Assembly (NCBI GenBank): GCA_946530935.1
Contig: CAMNAJ010000004.1
Span: forward strand, 1 to 40,524
Direction: 5' to 3'
DNA: 40,524 nucleotides
Source of the DNA: an uncultured Candidatus Saccharibacteria bacterium
GTDB taxonomy: Bacteria > Patescibacteriota > Saccharimonadia > Saccharimonadales > Saccharimonadaceae
In this document: piece after piece, positions 38,291-40,524 of the stretch
Numbering within the stretch: position 1 is the stretch's first letter
Layout of the letters: the number at the start of each line of letters is the position of its first letter
Made by a program: the position numbers and the translations under genes
Notes under the pieces: generated by a model
Told to the model about the DNA's origin: nothing
The model's database searches: none
The model's input: only the letters and a program-made list of their open reading frames with translations

Positions 38291-39484
38291 CCAAGTATCA
38301 GCTGGTCCAGCCGTCATCAAGACTATTAACCATCCATCCGCCTGTAATTGGCGGATTTTTTCGGCTAACACGTCATCGGTCGCCGCCGCTTCACCTATTT
38401 CCTTATTGTCTAAGGTATTTATTAGAAACTCTGGACTTAGAATTTCTAAATTTGGATTTTCGCGTGTTAAATAAGTTGGCAACCAAAAGATTTTATCTGC
38501 GCCCAAGAAGGCGTCGTGGTAGTCTTTATAAACTTCATGTTGGCGTACGTTTTGATGCGGTTGGTAAATAATAGCTAAACCCTTATAGCCGTCACGCTGT
38601 TTTAATTCAGTGGCCATTTTTACGGTTGCCTTAATTTCGGCCGGATGGTGTCCATAATCCGAATAGACGCCCTTAGCGATAGCCTCAAAACGGCGACCGG
38701 CTCCTGGGAACTTATTAATCGCATCAATTACCTTTTGATCATCATCTGGGTAAATTGTTTTAATGACCTGAAGTGCGCAGCTTGCGTCTTTGCGTCTCAA
38801 TTCGCCAACAAGGTTAATTCTCTCGTCAATCGTTGTATTTTTTACAACATTCGTACTCTGACTTTCGAATTGCGCAAAGGCGGAGCGATAATCTTCTACA
38901 GTAGGGTAAATATCTGGATGATCATAATCTACTGACGTAATTGCTGCGATGTATGGATGATATGCTAAAAAGTTTCGATCATATTCGTCTGCCTCATAAA
39001 TAAAGAACTGTGCATCACTAGAATAATGTGCGCCTGGAGCCCATCCTAAGGTGGTGCCAACGGCATAGCTAATTGGGATTCCTAGCTGTCGCATCGCCCA
39101 AATCAGCATTGCGGTAGTTGTGGTTTTTCCGTGCGTGCCAGCTACGGCAATCATTTTTAAGTTTTGTTTTTCGACAAATGTAGCCAAGAATTCATCACGC
39201 TTGCTGCATTTTATCCCTAATTTCTGCGCGAGTAGTAGTTCAGGATGATTACTTGGTAGTGCAGAGGTATAAACAAACCAATCAATCGGTGCCTCTTCAT
39301 GTTTTTTCTGCAAAAATAGCCCATCTTGTTTACCATAAAAAACTTCAATTCCGCGACCATCGATTTCGTCTGCGATTGCGCCACGCATCAAATCGGATCC
39401 AGTTACGTCATAACCAGCATCATTTGCAAGTTCGGCCAGTGGCCCTATGCCGGTTCCGCTAATCCCTGAAAAATAAACTCTCAT
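38267..39484 (-). CDS. murC: UDP-N-acetylmuramate--L-alanine ligase (MurC/Mpl family)
   Basis: MRVYFSGISGTGIGPLAELANDAGYDVTGSDLM, VAGTHGKTTTTAMLIWAM, YEADEYDRNF, SVDYDHPDIYPTVEDY, DYGHHPAEIKAT. Confidence 0.9.
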   Translation of the reverse strand: MRVYFSGISGTGIGPLAELANDAGYDVTGSDLMRGAIADEIDGRGIEVFYGKQDGLFLQKKHEEAPIDWFVYTSALPSNHPELLLAQKLGIKCSKRDEFLATFVEKQNLKMIAVAGTHGKTTTTAMLIWAMRQLGIPISYAVGTTLGWAPGAHYSSDAQFFIYEADEYDRNFLAYHPYIAAITSVDYDHPDIYPTVEDYRSAFAQFESQSTNVVKNTTIDERINLVGELRRKDASCALQVIKTIYPDDDQKVIDAINKFPGAGRRFEAIAKGVYSDYGHHPAEIKATVKMATELKQRDGYKGLAIIYQPHQNVRQHEVYKDYHDAFLGADKIFWLPTYLTRENPNLEILSPEFLINTLDNKEIGEAAATDDVLAEKIRQLQADGWLIVLMTAGPADTWLRSVFGV

Positions 39485-39608
39485 AACTTAATTATATAAC
39501 AAGAAAAAACTATTGTTTTTTCTATAATTGTTATGCTAATATATTTTCAGGAGTGTCCCAGGAGTTATATAGTATAGCAACTGTATAATTTATTGGGGAA
39601 AACAAAAA

Positions 39609-40524
39609 GTGTTTGAAAGAGGTCGCACCCTGAAGAGGGCTAGATTAGGAATTGTATTTTTGGCTTTCATTACTGCCGCATTGATGGGTGGTATTTTTGC
39701 ATTCCTGTCGCATAATAATTATTCGCAGATTGCCTGGGAGAGCATGGCGGATTCTGCGCAAATTAATGTCACCGCATCGGATTCTGCATTTACTTCTGAC
39801 GTAAAGATGTCGGTCGAAAAAGTTGACAATCAAGAGCTCATTAATCTGGCAAAGCGCACAGCTGGCCAGAATTCTGATGACGTTTTGGCATTTAATATCA
39901 CTTTCACCGATAAAGAAGGCAAAGAAGCTCAGCCAAATTCGTATGTTAAAGTTTCAATCGATCCAAAAGATTATAACCTTAACGCCGAGCGTTATGCATT
40001 GGTTCACATCGATGACGATGATAATGCGAAGTACCTTGGTAATATTGCCGCGACCAATGATTCCCTTACTTTCTATGCTAATAGCTTTTCTATCTATGCG
40101 ATTATTCCAACTACTCAAACGGATCAGCAACGCTATGCTCGCTACACCTATGAATTCTATGTAGATGACGAGATTGTCGCTTCTCAGATTGTTCGTAATG
40201 GTGATATTCTGAATGCTCCGGCCGCACCTACTGTTGAACGACTCATCTTTATGGGTTGGTATACAGAAAATGACAGAGTATTTAACGGCCTCAATCAGGC
40301 TGTCAACATCCCAGATGAAACGACGGCCGATAAAACAATAAAGCTTCACGCTAAGTTCGCCGATAAGATTTATTCTGTAGTCTTCTTTAACCCGCAGGGC
40401 AATGTCCTAGCGACCAAGACCGGTACAAACGGCGACAATATTAATACGGACGATATTCGTCACGAAGTTAGCGCTGGCCACTTCGTAGACGCATGGACTA
40501 CCGATGCATCAATTCTTGATCGCT
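39609..40524 (+). CDS. N-terminal part of a large surface protein with InlB/Listeria-Bacteroides-type repeats, open at the window end
   Basis: GTG at 39609 after RBS ggggaa; 305 uninterrupted codons to the edge: MFERGRTLKRARLGIVFLAFITAALMGGIFAFL..., later YEFYVDDEIVASQIVRNGDILNAPAAPTVERLIFMGWYTENDRVF. Absent from the ORF track. Confidence 0.82.
   Translation, partial: MFERGRTLKRARLGIVFLAFITAALMGGIFAFLSHNNYSQIAWESMADSAQINVTASDSAFTSDVKMSVEKVDNQELINLAKRTAGQNSDDVLAFNITFTDKEGKEAQPNSYVKVSIDPKDYNLNAERYALVHIDDDDNAKYLGNIAATNDSLTFYANSFSIYAIIPTTQTDQQRYARYTYEFYVDDEIVASQIVRNGDILNAPAAPTVERLIFMGWYTENDRVFNGLNQAVNIPDETTADKTIKLHAKFADKIYSVVFFNPQGNVLATKTGTNGDNINTDDIRHEVSAGHFVDAWTTDASILDR

Noticed and set aside
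39823-40349. ORFs 39823..40164 (+) and 39954..40349 (-)
   Set aside because: Wrong-frame and antisense shadows of the 39609.. coding frame, which has RBS, signal/TM and domain-like content.
1-40524. tRNA, rRNA, CRISPR arrays, IS elements or prophage genes
   Set aside because: No tRNA T-loop/acceptor pattern, no regularly spaced repeats, no transposase or integrase-like protein noticed in any frame; absence is by eye only.

Overview
AT-rich, gene-dense window that looks like the replication-origin region of a Patescibacteria/CPR genome, probably Saccharibacteria (TM7)-like. The lineage is inferred from gene content; TGA is used as a stop, so this is not code 25. Left part: recF-dnaN-[oriC]-dnaA on the minus strand, divergent from rpmH-rnpA-yidC-jag on the plus strand. 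Middle (about 7.8-23.5 kb): a cell-envelope glycan locus with an LCP ligase, O-antigen-ligase/polymerase-like protein, several GT2/GT4 glycosyltransferases including a GT2-GT4 fusion, a Wzm/Wzt (TagGH)-type ABC exporter, galE, a polysaccharide pyruvyl transferase and a secreted lysozyme-like protein. Right part: a 1053-aa membrane protein, a lipoprotein, dus, an alpha/beta hydrolase, two divergent glycosyltransferases, smpB, a VTC/DUF4956/beta-helix operon, aspS, two small envelope proteins, a murC-type ligase and the 5' part of a large surface protein that the ORF track missed. Most notable signals: (1) a DnaA-trio-like unwinding element beside tandem DnaA-box-like repeats; (2) a symmetric bidirectional -10 element giving two apparently leaderless divergent genes, part of a recurring TATAAT-N6/7-ATG pattern; (3) a perfect 15-bp inverted repeat enclosing the start of the VTC gene; (4) a leader with a small uORF and mutually exclusive pairings before the pyruvyl transferase; (5) convergent genes that share overlapping stop codons. 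All calls come from reading the sequence; no database search was run.
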